64,000 nt of DNA from a virus. Below are positions 1 to 8,900 of this stretch, in pieces. Each line of letters starts with the position of its first letter. Position 1 is the first letter of the stretch. The notes beneath the pieces are model-generated. The model ran no database searches. It saw only the letters and a program-made list of their open reading frames with translations, and had not been told where the DNA came from. The stretch is taken from positions 82,840-146,839 of the IMG/VR virus record IMGVR_UViG_3300027987_000382. One strand, written 5' to 3'. The translations under genes and the position numbers were made by a program.

Positions 1-585
1 CTCGGCGAAAGCTTTCACCTCATGTTCTCGATCTCTGTTATGAGGATAACCGCACCAATCATCAAAGCACATTACCGTGCCAGGTACGATCTTGTCGAAA
101 AAGGCCCCAAGGATCGTCTTACAAGAGCTGTAAAGATCCGAGTCGATGTGCATAAATGCCACAAGCTCAGAATGTTCTTTCACGAACTGAGGAAGCGTAT
201 CCTCAAACCAGCCCTTGACGAACCTGACATTCTTCGGCCAGTCTTCCCACACTTTGCCGTGGATCACGTTCTCACCTCGGAAGATTCGTTCTGGAATCTT
301 GCCACCAAGCGAGAACGTTCCCTTCGGATTTGTCGGAGTCCAATCCTCTGGTAGCCCTTCGAAACTGTCAAATCCGTAAATCGTCTTGTCGGGATTGCAG
401 TTGGCGATCGTCCCCAGTGATTTACCCTGGAAAACCCCGAATTCCATCCACAAGCCGTTCAACTTGACGTGCTTGAAGCAGTGGCTGAAATGAGTCCTGT
501 TGCAATCGCCGTGGATATGCGGGAATTTCGGTTCCGATTTCTCCAAATCGGCCAGTAATTCGTCTATTTTCTCATTGATGTCCAT
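1..585 (-). CDS. TylF/MycF-type SAM-dependent O-methyltransferase (3' end outside window)
   Basis: This open frame runs from an ATG at 585 to the left edge without a stop, so the C-terminus is missing. The protein reads like macrocin-O-methyltransferase (TylF) family enzymes. It has a SAM-binding segment MEFGVFQGKSLGTIA, then GFDSFEGLPEDW, and an acidic metal-binding region HIDSDLYSSCKTIL followed by DDWCGYP. Family members transfer a methyl group from S-adenosylmethionine to a sugar hydroxyl. The start overlaps the stop of the upstream HAD/cytidylyltransferase gene by 14 bases, so the two are probably translationally coupled. The sugar acceptor is unknown; the neighbours suggest a surface glycan. 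Confidence 0.8.
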   Translation of the reverse strand, partial: MDINEKIDELLADLEKSEPKFPHIHGDCNRTHFSHCFKHVKLNGLWMEFGVFQGKSLGTIANCNPDKTIYGFDSFEGLPEDWTPTNPKGTFSLGGKIPERIFRGENVIHGKVWEDWPKNVRFVKGWFEDTLPQFVKEHSELVAFMHIDSDLYSSCKTILGAFFDKIVPGTVMCFDDWCGYPHNRDREHEVKAFAE

Positions 586-1276
586 CAAGTATCCTCTGTC
601 GTAATTCTGATGACGAGTAATTGTGCGATCGATCGTGGAAGTAGAGAACCCCGCAGTATTCCTTGCCTGTGATCTCACCCTGGTTATCAGAGCCAAGGAA
701 TCGAATATCCGGCCGGATATCCTTGAGCAGAGTTGTCAAGTCCGCTTCTGTGTCGTACTGAACTATCTCGTCAACGTACTTACAACCTTCAAGTTGAATG
801 CGACGCTCTTCAAGCGATTGAATTGGTTGATTTTTACTCGGCCGATCGATAGTTGGATCTGTCTGCAAGGCCGCTATCACGTGGTCACATCGTTCTTTGG
901 CTTCTTTCAGAATCAAACAGTGACCGGCGTGAAGAAGGTCGAAGCAACTCGCCAAGAAGCCAACTAATCTGATATTTTGTTCCATCCTCCATGCAGCCGT
1001 GCTGATCGCTTTGTCATCAACCAGACGATCGAACGAATGTTTCCCGGTCAAGAAGTAGTGATACTTGACGCCCCATTCGTTCAACTGGAAAATGCTCAGT
1101 GGTCCGTAATCTATCCCAGACGTTCCGCCACGCGATGTGTGGATCGTGATTTCGTGTCCCTCATCGTACAGCTGATTCACACGCTGGATCACTTTGAGAA
1201 GCGGAACCGCCTCTGAATAGTCCCTAGACGCTGGAGTTAAGCAGAGCGTCTCATCTAGGTCGAAATAGTATCTCAT
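572..1276 (-). CDS. HAD-like phosphatase fused to a cytidylyltransferase-like domain
   Basis: 234 residues with two domains. The N-terminal part (about 1-95) begins YFDLDETLC, the DxD nucleophile motif of HAD phosphatases, with Asp6 and Asp8. The C-terminal part (about 103-232) has the HxGH motif (His116-Ala-Gly-His119) of the nucleotidyltransferase family that includes RfaE C-domain and glycerol-3-phosphate cytidylyltransferase. A later SSSELRQRI segment resembles the conserved S/T-S-x-hhxRI end of these enzymes. The inferred role is preparing an activated (CDP- or NDP-linked) sugar or polyol for the surrounding glycosyltransferases. It overlaps the GT4 gene upstream by 4 bases. The substrate cannot be named from sequence. 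Confidence 0.8.
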   Translation of the reverse strand: MRYYFDLDETLCLTPASRDYSEAVPLLKVIQRVNQLYDEGHEITIHTSRGGTSGIDYGPLSIFQLNEWGVKYHYFLTGKHSFDRLVDDKAISTAAWRMEQNIRLVGFLASCFDLLHAGHCLILKEAKERCDHVIAALQTDPTIDRPSKNQPIQSLEERRIQLEGCKYVDEIVQYDTEADLTTLLKDIRPDIRFLGSDNQGEITGKEYCGVLYFHDRSHNYSSSELRQRILDGHQ

Positions 1277-2340
1277 AGAAGTCCACGAAATCTGCTCGCG
1301 ACCAAGCTGTATTCGTACACGGATAGGTACCTCTCATAGGTCATTTTGGCCAGTTCAGCACGATATCCAGTATCGAAGAATTTGCTCATCTCGGCAGCAT
1401 ATTCACCTACCGAGTCCGTAACAGCACCGATCCCTCGCACCTGCTCCAAATGGCCAAGGTTAGTCCCATCGCCGTAATGGCTAACGATCGGTTTGCCATG
1501 GGCCATTGCTTCAATGAGGCTAGCAGAACAGACCTCACCGTCGCGACGACAATGTGCATAGACGTCGATCGATTCAAGGAAGGCGTGAACCGTCTCTACA
1601 CCGGAGACTGGCAGAAAGATGACGTTCTTGATTCCCTGACTTTGGACGAACTGACGATGTTGTTGATCGCCACCAAGGATGACATAATAAGTGTTATTGC
1701 GTACTATTTGAGAAAAGGCGTTCAAGGAGACGAGCGATGGAACCCCAGGTGCTTGGTGTAATCCAAACACAAGAGCGTCGGCCGGAACACCAATTGATTC
1801 TCTGAAGCCCGTACCATCGACTCGTGGGATTGGAATTAGAGACGGGATTACCTCGAGCTTTGACGTATCACCACCATTCGCTTTCCATTGATTCGCTTGC
1901 CAATTGCACAAGAGCACCGACTTGCGAATGTTGGGGGCATTGTAGACATGCCACCCATGGATCGTGTGAATAATCGGGACTCGCCCCAATTTGGTGTATG
2001 GAAATTCTGGCCTTCCGTCACCGGCTGTTACTAACCGATCGTACTTCGACTCATCGAACAGATCAAAGAAATTGGTGTCAACCCAACCAGCTCCATCTGC
2101 CGCACTTCTGCGTCTACTTAACTGCACCAATTTGGTGTTGATCCCGGCGGATTCGACAAGCTCTTTCCTGGCAGGACATGTATCTGGATGTTGCCAGTTC
2201 GTTCCCTCGATTGGTGTCGCATTGGTGTAAAAGTAATCGACTTCGTGACCGGCTTCTTTGTACAATAATGCAAGACTTTGGAGGTACTTTTCAGTGCCAC
2301 CGGCCGCCAAACCACCGTACTTGCAAAAAGCGATTTTCAT
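1273..2340 (-). CDS. GT4-like (GT-B fold) glycosyltransferase
   Basis: 355 residues. The N-terminus KIAFCKYGGLAAGGTEKYLQ is the Gly-rich donor-domain start seen in GT-B glycosyltransferases such as GT4. The C-terminal half has VYAHCRRDGEVCSASLIEAMAHGKP, close to the GT4 E-x7-E nucleotide-sugar motif region. Family members move a sugar from an NDP-sugar to a growing glycan in the cytoplasm. It is divergent from the GT2-sulfotransferase gene, with only 20 bases between the start codons, and is followed by the cytidylyltransferase fusion with a 4-base overlap. Donor and acceptor are unknown. Confidence 0.82.
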   Translation of the reverse strand: MKIAFCKYGGLAAGGTEKYLQSLALLYKEAGHEVDYFYTNATPIEGTNWQHPDTCPARKELVESAGINTKLVQLSRRRSAADGAGWVDTNFFDLFDESKYDRLVTAGDGRPEFPYTKLGRVPIIHTIHGWHVYNAPNIRKSVLLCNWQANQWKANGGDTSKLEVIPSLIPIPRVDGTGFRESIGVPADALVFGLHQAPGVPSLVSLNAFSQIVRNNTYYVILGGDQQHRQFVQSQGIKNVIFLPVSGVETVHAFLESIDVYAHCRRDGEVCSASLIEAMAHGKPIVSHYGDGTNLGHLEQVRGIGAVTDSVGEYAAEMSKFFDTGYRAELAKMTYERYLSVYEYSLVASRFRGLL

Positions 2341-2360
2341 ACGCTGGAAAACCTATCTTT

Positions 2361-3899
2361 ATGGAAACAACAAAAGTATCCGGTCTAACGATCGTCCGTA
2401 ACGCCATTTCGAACGGCTACATGATCGCCGAAGTTATCGACACTTTGGCGGCAGTGGCAGAGCATCAGATAGTTGTATGTGACGGCCACTCTGACGACGG
2501 CACGTACGAGTATCTACAGACACGAAACGACATCGAATTATTCCAAGACCGGTGGGATCTCGAATCCGAAAACGGCCTGGAATTCGCCAAGATTACCAAC
2601 CTTGGATTGAAACGATGCACCGGAGACTATATATTCTATCTTCAAGCCGACGAGCTGATCCATGAAGACCAGATCGAACAGCTCAAAGAATTGATCCAAT
2701 CTGGCAAGTATAACTCTATTTCTTGCAAATTCAACCATATCAGATACGATTTGGAATTTGCATTGACAGAAGGCTACCAAAGAGCCGCCAGAGTGATCAA
2801 GAACAATGTCGGCATCAGCTCTGCTTACGACGGCTATGATTTCCAGGGCAGCGGTATGCACCCACAGTGCATTTCAGGGGTCAACATCTACCACTACGGC
2901 TACGTCTTCCTCGAGAACATCATGAGGAAGATGATCAATCACTCCGACAATTTCTACAACAGAGCACCGAATTACGCGAACAGGAAACGCCTCGCCCAAG
3001 ATTTCCTGAAGAGGATAGAGGCAGGTGAGGTTCTAAACGCTCTCGACCTACAGAAGACTCTGGAACCAGAGTACACGATACAAAAGCATGGTTTGCCGCT
3101 ACCAGCCTGCATGGAAAGGTTACGGATCACAACAATCACCTACAGCACTGTTACCAAGTATACCTTACCACCGATTCCAGAGCCACCGGAGCCTAAAGAG
3201 CCAGAAGGTCCCGTGCGTACCATCGAGGATCTCGCCGTACATATCCCATTCTGGGATATCGCTGGTATCAAATTCACACGATCACACAGAGGCAACGCGT
3301 GGGTGAATCATAGGCTAAAAATAGCGTGCCTCGGGATACCAAAATGTGCTAGCACATCGTTGAGAAATCAGTTCAAAATGTCGGAACTGATGTTGGTTGA
3401 AGATATCCCAGACGATTATTTTCTATTCAGTGTGATAAGAAACCCGATCGGCAGAATTATCTCTGCATACATCGAGGTAGTCGAGAAGTGCCGGGCTTAT
3501 CCAAATGGCAGATATAACACAGATCTTGAACTTTCTGAGGATCAAGTCTCGTTACTCGATGATTTGATGGCTGACTACGACGATTGTGGCCGTTTCTCAG
3601 TCTATCTCAGCAAAATCCAAGATGAACTTGGTTTCTTCGAGCTTCACTGCGTTCCGCAGATCATCTATCTCACGAACGAAAACAATCAGTTAATACCACG
3701 CATAGAGATCTTCAGGATCGATCGGCTCGAAGCCTTAGAGAAACGGCTCGGCACCAAAATCCAAAAAGAGAACCAGTCAGAGAACCCTGGTCTGAAGAAT
3801 AAACTGGGGCACTTCGTGATGGCAAATTCCACTATCAGAAAACAGATCGCCCAGCTTTACAACTACGACGCAAGAATCTGGGAAGAGTACGGCTTGTAA
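2361..3899 (+). CDS. GT2 glycosyltransferase fused to a sulfotransferase domain
   Basis: 512 residues from the ATG at 2361. The N-terminal domain (about 5-250) is a GT-A/GT2 glycosyltransferase: VVCDGHSDDGT at 38-48 and YLQADE at 93-98, the position of the metal-binding DxD. A Pro/Glu-rich linker follows (about 270-284). The C-terminal domain has the two PAPS-binding signatures of sulfotransferases: LGIPKCASTSL (5'-phosphosulfate loop, about 324-334) and SVIRNPIGRIISAY (3'-phosphate loop, about 357-370). Inference: one polypeptide adds a sugar and sulfates the product. A frame open further upstream overlaps the divergent gene and carries no domain. The stop abuts the end of the convergent fucosyltransferase gene. 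Confidence 0.83.
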   Translation: METTKVSGLTIVRNAISNGYMIAEVIDTLAAVAEHQIVVCDGHSDDGTYEYLQTRNDIELFQDRWDLESENGLEFAKITNLGLKRCTGDYIFYLQADELIHEDQIEQLKELIQSGKYNSISCKFNHIRYDLEFALTEGYQRAARVIKNNVGISSAYDGYDFQGSGMHPQCISGVNIYHYGYVFLENIMRKMINHSDNFYNRAPNYANRKRLAQDFLKRIEAGEVLNALDLQKTLEPEYTIQKHGLPLPACMERLRITTITYSTVTKYTLPPIPEPPEPKEPEGPVRTIEDLAVHIPFWDIAGIKFTRSHRGNAWVNHRLKIACLGIPKCASTSLRNQFKMSELMLVEDIPDDYFLFSVIRNPIGRIISAYIEVVEKCRAYPNGRYNTDLELSEDQVSLLDDLMADYDDCGRFSVYLSKIQDELGFFELHCVPQIIYLTNENNQLIPRIEIFRIDRLEALEKRLGTKIQKENQSENPGLKNKLGHFVMANSTIRKQIAQLYNYDARIWEEYGL

Positions 3900-4817
3900 T
3901 TACGCGTCAATTACGTTTAAGACTCGCTCTGGGGCGAACTCGTCCAAGACGGTCCTTTTCAGGGGTGGCTCACTGACCATTGACAAATATTCGCTATCGT
4001 TGGTCAGGATTTTCTTAACTCGCTTGATTACGGCTGGCCAATCATCTCGGCCGCCAACTGGAATGAAGTTCCGTTCGTTGAAGTATTCAAATATCTTGTC
4101 CGCTCCCCAATAGATTGGCACACATCTGGTGCAAACCCCATGAAGTGCCTTCTCTGTAAGGTATCCGGGATGCTTGCTGTTTTCAAAAGCGATGATTGAT
4201 CGGTATCGATTGATGAAGTCGATCTTTTGTTTCTGATCCCCACGTCCACCAATTTCTGGGCAATTATTCAGAACCGGCCCAGCACAGTCTACTTTGAGGT
4301 GTTTCTGCATTTCTCTGCAGAATTGATTCCTCTCTGTTGCGGTTGGGTTCTTTGCTAAGAAGCAACAACCGTCCGTCTTTTGGCGAAGAAGAACATTACT
4401 ATCTGTGATCGGCTCGAACAGGCTGTCCATACTCGCCAGGAACGCCATGTCGCGGTTGTGATCGTACGGAACATTGAACCAGTTCATGAACAGCACGAAT
4501 AGAGGCAGGTAGGTGTTCCTTCCCTCGGTCTTGTCGAATGTCAAAGTGACGTCGTAATCAAGCTTTATATCGGTCCAGTGCCCATTATGCACAGACCAAA
4601 GTCCTCTGTTTTCACCGCTGAAAAACACCTTCTTGCAGCGGTGCTTTTCGTACCGAAGCTTATCCATGCTGTAGCACGACATGAAGACGATGTCAGGGTC
4701 TGACTCGTCGATGAGTACGTCGTACTTCTGCGAGAGGAGATGGAAGAAATAATTGTCTCGTTTTGGTAGGGCTGGCCAGAAATCAACGAAGTCGATTTTT
4801 ATCGTTGGTGACTGCAT
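3900..4817 (-). CDS. GT10 alpha-1,3-fucosyltransferase-like protein
   Basis: 305 residues. The C-terminal half has AFENSKHPGYLTEKALHG and then VPIYWGA, matching the donor-binding signature of GT10 fucosyltransferases (F-ENS-x-Y-TEK, then P-Y-G). Family members transfer L-fucose from GDP-fucose. A GDP-L-fucose synthase gene lies at 22.06 kb in this window, which supports the donor. The 3' end meets the convergent GT2-sulfotransferase gene with no gap, and the start overlaps the GT25 gene by 19 bases. The acceptor glycan is unknown. Confidence 0.85.
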   Translation of the reverse strand: MQSPTIKIDFVDFWPALPKRDNYFFHLLSQKYDVLIDESDPDIVFMSCYSMDKLRYEKHRCKKVFFSGENRGLWSVHNGHWTDIKLDYDVTLTFDKTEGRNTYLPLFVLFMNWFNVPYDHNRDMAFLASMDSLFEPITDSNVLLRQKTDGCCFLAKNPTATERNQFCREMQKHLKVDCAGPVLNNCPEIGGRGDQKQKIDFINRYRSIIAFENSKHPGYLTEKALHGVCTRCVPIYWGADKIFEYFNERNFIPVGGRDDWPAVIKRVKKILTNDSEYLSMVSEPPLKRTVLDEFAPERVLNVIDA

Positions 4818-5428
4818 TGGTAAGTTCCGTTTTCTGATCCTTGGACAACGATCCCCGGCTCGTACCAGTACACGTTGAGGTTATGCTTCAGAAATCGATA
4901 ATTCAGATCCCAGTCAATTGCGGCATAGACTCTGTCGCTAACGAGATCGTCGTAGACTGTTTTAGCTGCTCGGTGATGGATGAGCATGCTGTCTGCACAT
5001 TTCGATTTCAGTCTCCCGGTGTGTTTGACAAATCCTTTGCCAGGTATCGTTAGGTTTAAACCAGTGCCAAAGAAGCACCAATCCAGATCGCCAGGCATTG
5101 TAGCACATTCGCGGACAAATTCGTCAAATTTCTTCGGGTCGAAGATGGCATCGTCTTCGAGTATGATTGCTGGCTCGCCACCGCGTGCGATCTTTCCGAA
5201 CGCTCGGAAATGTTTGTGGTAAACCGATCTTTCCAGTTTGGTGGTTGCATGCATCGGCCACCCATCAGGAAGCGTCGCCTTGTTTTCCTCAGGTGTGGAG
5301 AATTTTACTGCACTTGTTTCAGAGGTGATTAGTTCGATGTCTTCGACAGTCTCACAGGCGAGCAATCGCTCAAACATCGGAGAAATCCTCTCCTTCAGTG
5401 CTTTGTAGTGGAGCAGATAAACTTTCAT
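4799..5428 (-). CDS. GT25-like glycosyltransferase
   Basis: 209 residues from the ATG at 5428, preceded by GAGGA with 5-base spacing; an earlier in-frame ATG at 5440 lacks such a site. The protein starts KVYLLHYKALKERI like GT25 (LPS biosynthesis and collagen-type galactosyltransferase) proteins. It has the acidic motif AIILEDDAIF near residue 90, where GT25 enzymes bind the metal and nucleotide sugar, and a later AIDWDLNYRF that fits the conserved D-x-D region near the C-terminus. It is part of the minus-strand sugar operon and overlaps the GT10 gene. The sugar is unknown. Confidence 0.75.
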   Translation of the reverse strand: MKVYLLHYKALKERISPMFERLLACETVEDIELITSETSAVKFSTPEENKATLPDGWPMHATTKLERSVYHKHFRAFGKIARGGEPAIILEDDAIFDPKKFDEFVRECATMPGDLDWCFFGTGLNLTIPGKGFVKHTGRLKSKCADSMLIHHRAAKTVYDDLVSDRVYAAIDWDLNYRFLKHNLNVYWYEPGIVVQGSENGTYQCSHQR

Positions 5429-5476
5429 CTGAATCCTCACGGTACATACGACAACCTTTAATAATTACGGTGACCA

Positions 5477-5914
5477 ATGGCGAAACGACGCAAGCAACCA
5501 ACATTTTTCGTGCTCGAAGGAACAATCCTTTGCTATGAGGACGGAAGTATGTTGGAGTTGCACGGACAAGTCCAACCAGCTGAATGGGAACAGATTGTCG
5601 AGGAGACAGTCAAGTATCTGGTCTTTGTCGAATGCCTCAAATCTACTGGCATTCCGCTCCTGGAAGAACGTTGGACCGAAGACGACGACTACTTTAGGAT
5701 TCAACTCGAAGTTGCCGTATCTAGGATGAGGAATATCGATCCTCTCCTGGTGGCAAAATTCAAGCAGGACGAAATCGCCGAAGAGTACAAGAAGCAAATG
5801 AAAAGTGGGGCCATCGAAGTTAAAGAGGTGGTCACCCAAGTCCGGGAAGCCAACAAGCAGGCAATCCTGGATCGTTTCGGCGATGGTAATGCTACGCAGG
5901 TGTCGGATCTTTAG
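5477..5914 (+). CDS. Hypothetical protein upstream of the giant surface protein
   Basis: 145 residues, not recognised. It starts with a basic stretch (MAKRRKQP), contains a predicted mixed alpha/beta region and ends in a long charged, probably helical segment (about 95-140). The gene lies 45 bases before the 2363-residue protein on the same strand, so the two could be co-transcribed; an assembly or chaperone role is conceivable but not shown by the sequence. Upstream, 5429-5476 separates it from the divergent GT25 gene. No promoter of the type found elsewhere in the window is visible there. Confidence 0.7.
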   Translation: MAKRRKQPTFFVLEGTILCYEDGSMLELHGQVQPAEWEQIVEETVKYLVFVECLKSTGIPLLEERWTEDDDYFRIQLEVAVSRMRNIDPLLVAKFKQDEIAEEYKKQMKSGAIEVKEVVTQVREANKQAILDRFGDGNATQVSDL

Positions 5915-5929
5915 CCTCGAATCTACACA

Positions 5930-5944
5930 AATCTACTGTAGATT
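5930..5944. repeat. Short perfect palindrome before the giant gene
   Basis: AATCTAC-T-GTAGATT is a perfect 7-base inverted repeat with a one-base centre, located between the stop of the 145-residue gene and the start of the giant gene. With a one-base centre it would not fold into a normal RNA hairpin, so a dimeric protein-binding site is as likely as a weak attenuator. Confidence 0.4.
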
Positions 5945-5959
5945 CTTGAGAGCGAGGAT

Positions 5960-8900
5960 ATGGCCACTGGCACCGTAAAAGACCCGTTCGAAGACTACAA
6001 ACGCCCCATTTGTGGCGAGTTCGTCGAGATCGGGCAACCAACATTCGCTGAACTTATCTGGGCTCGAGAAGTTCTAACACGAGCCACAAGCGGCCCCGAC
6101 CCAGACGTCGCGACGGCCCTCAGGATTATTGCATATAGCAAAGGCCCTGTCGAACTGCCGGAAATGCGGAAGAAAAAATCCTTCCACGCAATTCCACCGC
6201 CAGTAGCATCAGAGGCTGCAGCCGCCAAATACGCAGTCAACGCCAGAAATAACGCCAAAGCATACAAGCAGAAAGTCAAGGGCCTCGGCATCGCTAAGAC
6301 GAGCGTTGAATTTCGCAAACTCGTCGCCAACGACCCAGAAATCCTCTCCGGTGATCCAGAACTACTCAACCCATTAGGTCTGGAAGATTGCGTTATGCTT
6401 TCTGGTGGCGGGTTCGGTGGAATCACTCCCATCATCACGCCGACAGGATGCCCACCTAGCGAATGCGTCGTTGACGCTGTTTTCAGCATCGACAATAGCG
6501 GCAGTATGGGCCAATCCATTACTAATGTCAAGAACGGTGCGAATCAGATGGCATCTCTGATTTCCACCGTTGCCAATGGCAGCTACCGATTCGCTCTAAC
6601 AAGATTCGGTCAAGGACAAAACAACGGCAACCTTGACGTCCTGTTGGACATGACAAACCGCAATTGCGGTAATATTACTGAGTTCCAGACTGCCGTCAAC
6701 ACGATGAATGCCTCTGGTAGTACGGAACCGTGGCACCAGCAATTGCTTCAAGTTCAGGGTAACGCAGGTCTTCGCTGGACATTCAGAGAAGAGTCGAACG
6801 CAAGGATCATCTTCACAATCACAGATGAGTCCGGCAATGTCACCACCGCTGACACATTGGCAGCCGCATCCAAACTAGGCAGTTGCAACATTCGTTGGGT
6901 TCTGATCTGGACCGGACTGATAAACCCTTACAACCAGACATTCCCAAATCGAACTGCTGATGGATTCTCGAACGAAGGACAATTTTTCGACGCAATCGCA
7001 AAAAGGACTGGTGGCACCTGGGTGTGGGCTCCAAGAGGCACAGATATCGTGCCACTCATGACGAGCTTCATCTTCAGCGTCTGTGCCTCAGCTGGTGAAC
7101 TGGCCGAATGCCCAGGCGGTGTTGACAAAATCCTGAACGGAAGATTCGAAACGAGCATCGCCAACTGGAATAATCTTTCGACGCTTCCCCGTACGATCAG
7201 CTGGAACAGCGGGTTTCAATCACTCGAATTAAATGGGGCCGCTGGTCAAAAGGTCACTGGTCTTACTCCAGGTGACATCGCTATCATGAGTTTCGACGTC
7301 TGGGTCGAAACCACTCCGAGTGCTGCGAAAGCGGACGCCCCACTTGTTCCGCTTTCTGGTCCTGCGTGCCCAGCTGGGTATTCGCTACTAGACGAGGATG
7401 ATTGGACTGGTGGCAACACCTCTCTCCAAGGTTGGGATGGCAGTGGGGCAATAGTCGAAACAGGTGCTATGAAGTTCGCTACCATCAACGAAGGTGGCGG
7501 AACTGGCTCCTTGACAGACAAGTTGATCTTGACGGCCTCAGATAAGATCAAGACTTCGAATCCAGATGGCACCGGTCTCACCGATTTGCTAACTGGATCT
7601 GGGAATGCACGCGATCTTGATGTTGACACCGTCCAAAAGCACATTTATTGGATGGAAATCAACCAAGCGGGCGGCACCGAGAACGCCATTTATCGTGCGA
7701 ATTTTGATGGCAGTGGTATAACAAAGATCAAGGACGTCGTGTATTCGCTCGGATTGTTTGTCGAGAGCACCACTCCATCCTACATCTACTACGGCGAAGC
7801 ATCTGGGTCGTTCAGAATCAGAAGAATGGATCTCGATGGCACGAACGAAATAACTATCGCCACCAGCCCACGCCGAGTAGTCAGATTACAAGTAGACAAA
7901 GACAACGGCTACATCTATTGGGTTGGATCGTCATCGGCCAGCAACGGCAGCGTCTATCGATGCAATCTTGACGGAAGCAATCTGATTGTCATCATCGACG
8001 AAACATCTCAGCCAAAGATGGCGAATGCCAGAGGTATCGCCGTCGATAAGGCTAACGGCAAGATCTACGTCGCAACAGCCACCGACTTGTTATGGATGAA
8101 TCTGGATGGTTCTGGATTTGCCGACATCGGAGACACAGGCGGTGCTGGCGATGATGTCTGGATTGATCCAGTGGCAGGCCGTCTCTACGTTGCAGATGGT
8201 GGTACGGACACAGTTTTCAAGTATCGACTCGATGGCAGCAACCGACAACAACTATTCCCAACCAGCACAGCCAATTTCAGTGGTGTAACCAGGCTCGCCG
8301 CCAATGCTGGATATGTCACCAAAACAAGCACCGGACTCACACCAGGAGATGATTTCAGATTTGCTGTTGATTTTCAAGCGATTGGTGGGTCCGGAACAGT
8401 TGCGATACAATTGTTTGACGGAGCGGTTCTGCTGGCTGAGAAAACCGGTATCACGATCGCCGCGATCGAGAACATCTCAGCAACTGTCCCAGCAAGCGGA
8501 CAGATCACTGCAGTCATCAGAGCCATTCCGAATCCAACATTCAGCATGTCCATCAGAGTTTCTTCCACTTCATTCTGCGTCTCTGGTGCGGTCGGTGGCA
8601 GCGGTGGATTGCTGAAGTATAAGCTGCGGAACAATTCTGGCATAGTCTTAACCGAAGACTCTGTGACCGACTCTGATCTTCAACCTCCAGGCGTGGCTAA
8701 CGCACAAAGATTCGACCTCTTTACCACAATTGGTATAGATGGGACAATCGAAGTCTTCTTCACAGCGGAAGATGGCGACGACGTCGATTTTTATATCGAC
8801 AACTGTCTGCTGTGCATTCTGAAAGAAGACGACTGCGGCCCAGGAACCAGAAACCTCGTCCTCAATCCGAACTTCGAAAGTGGCGTCGAATTCTGGGACG

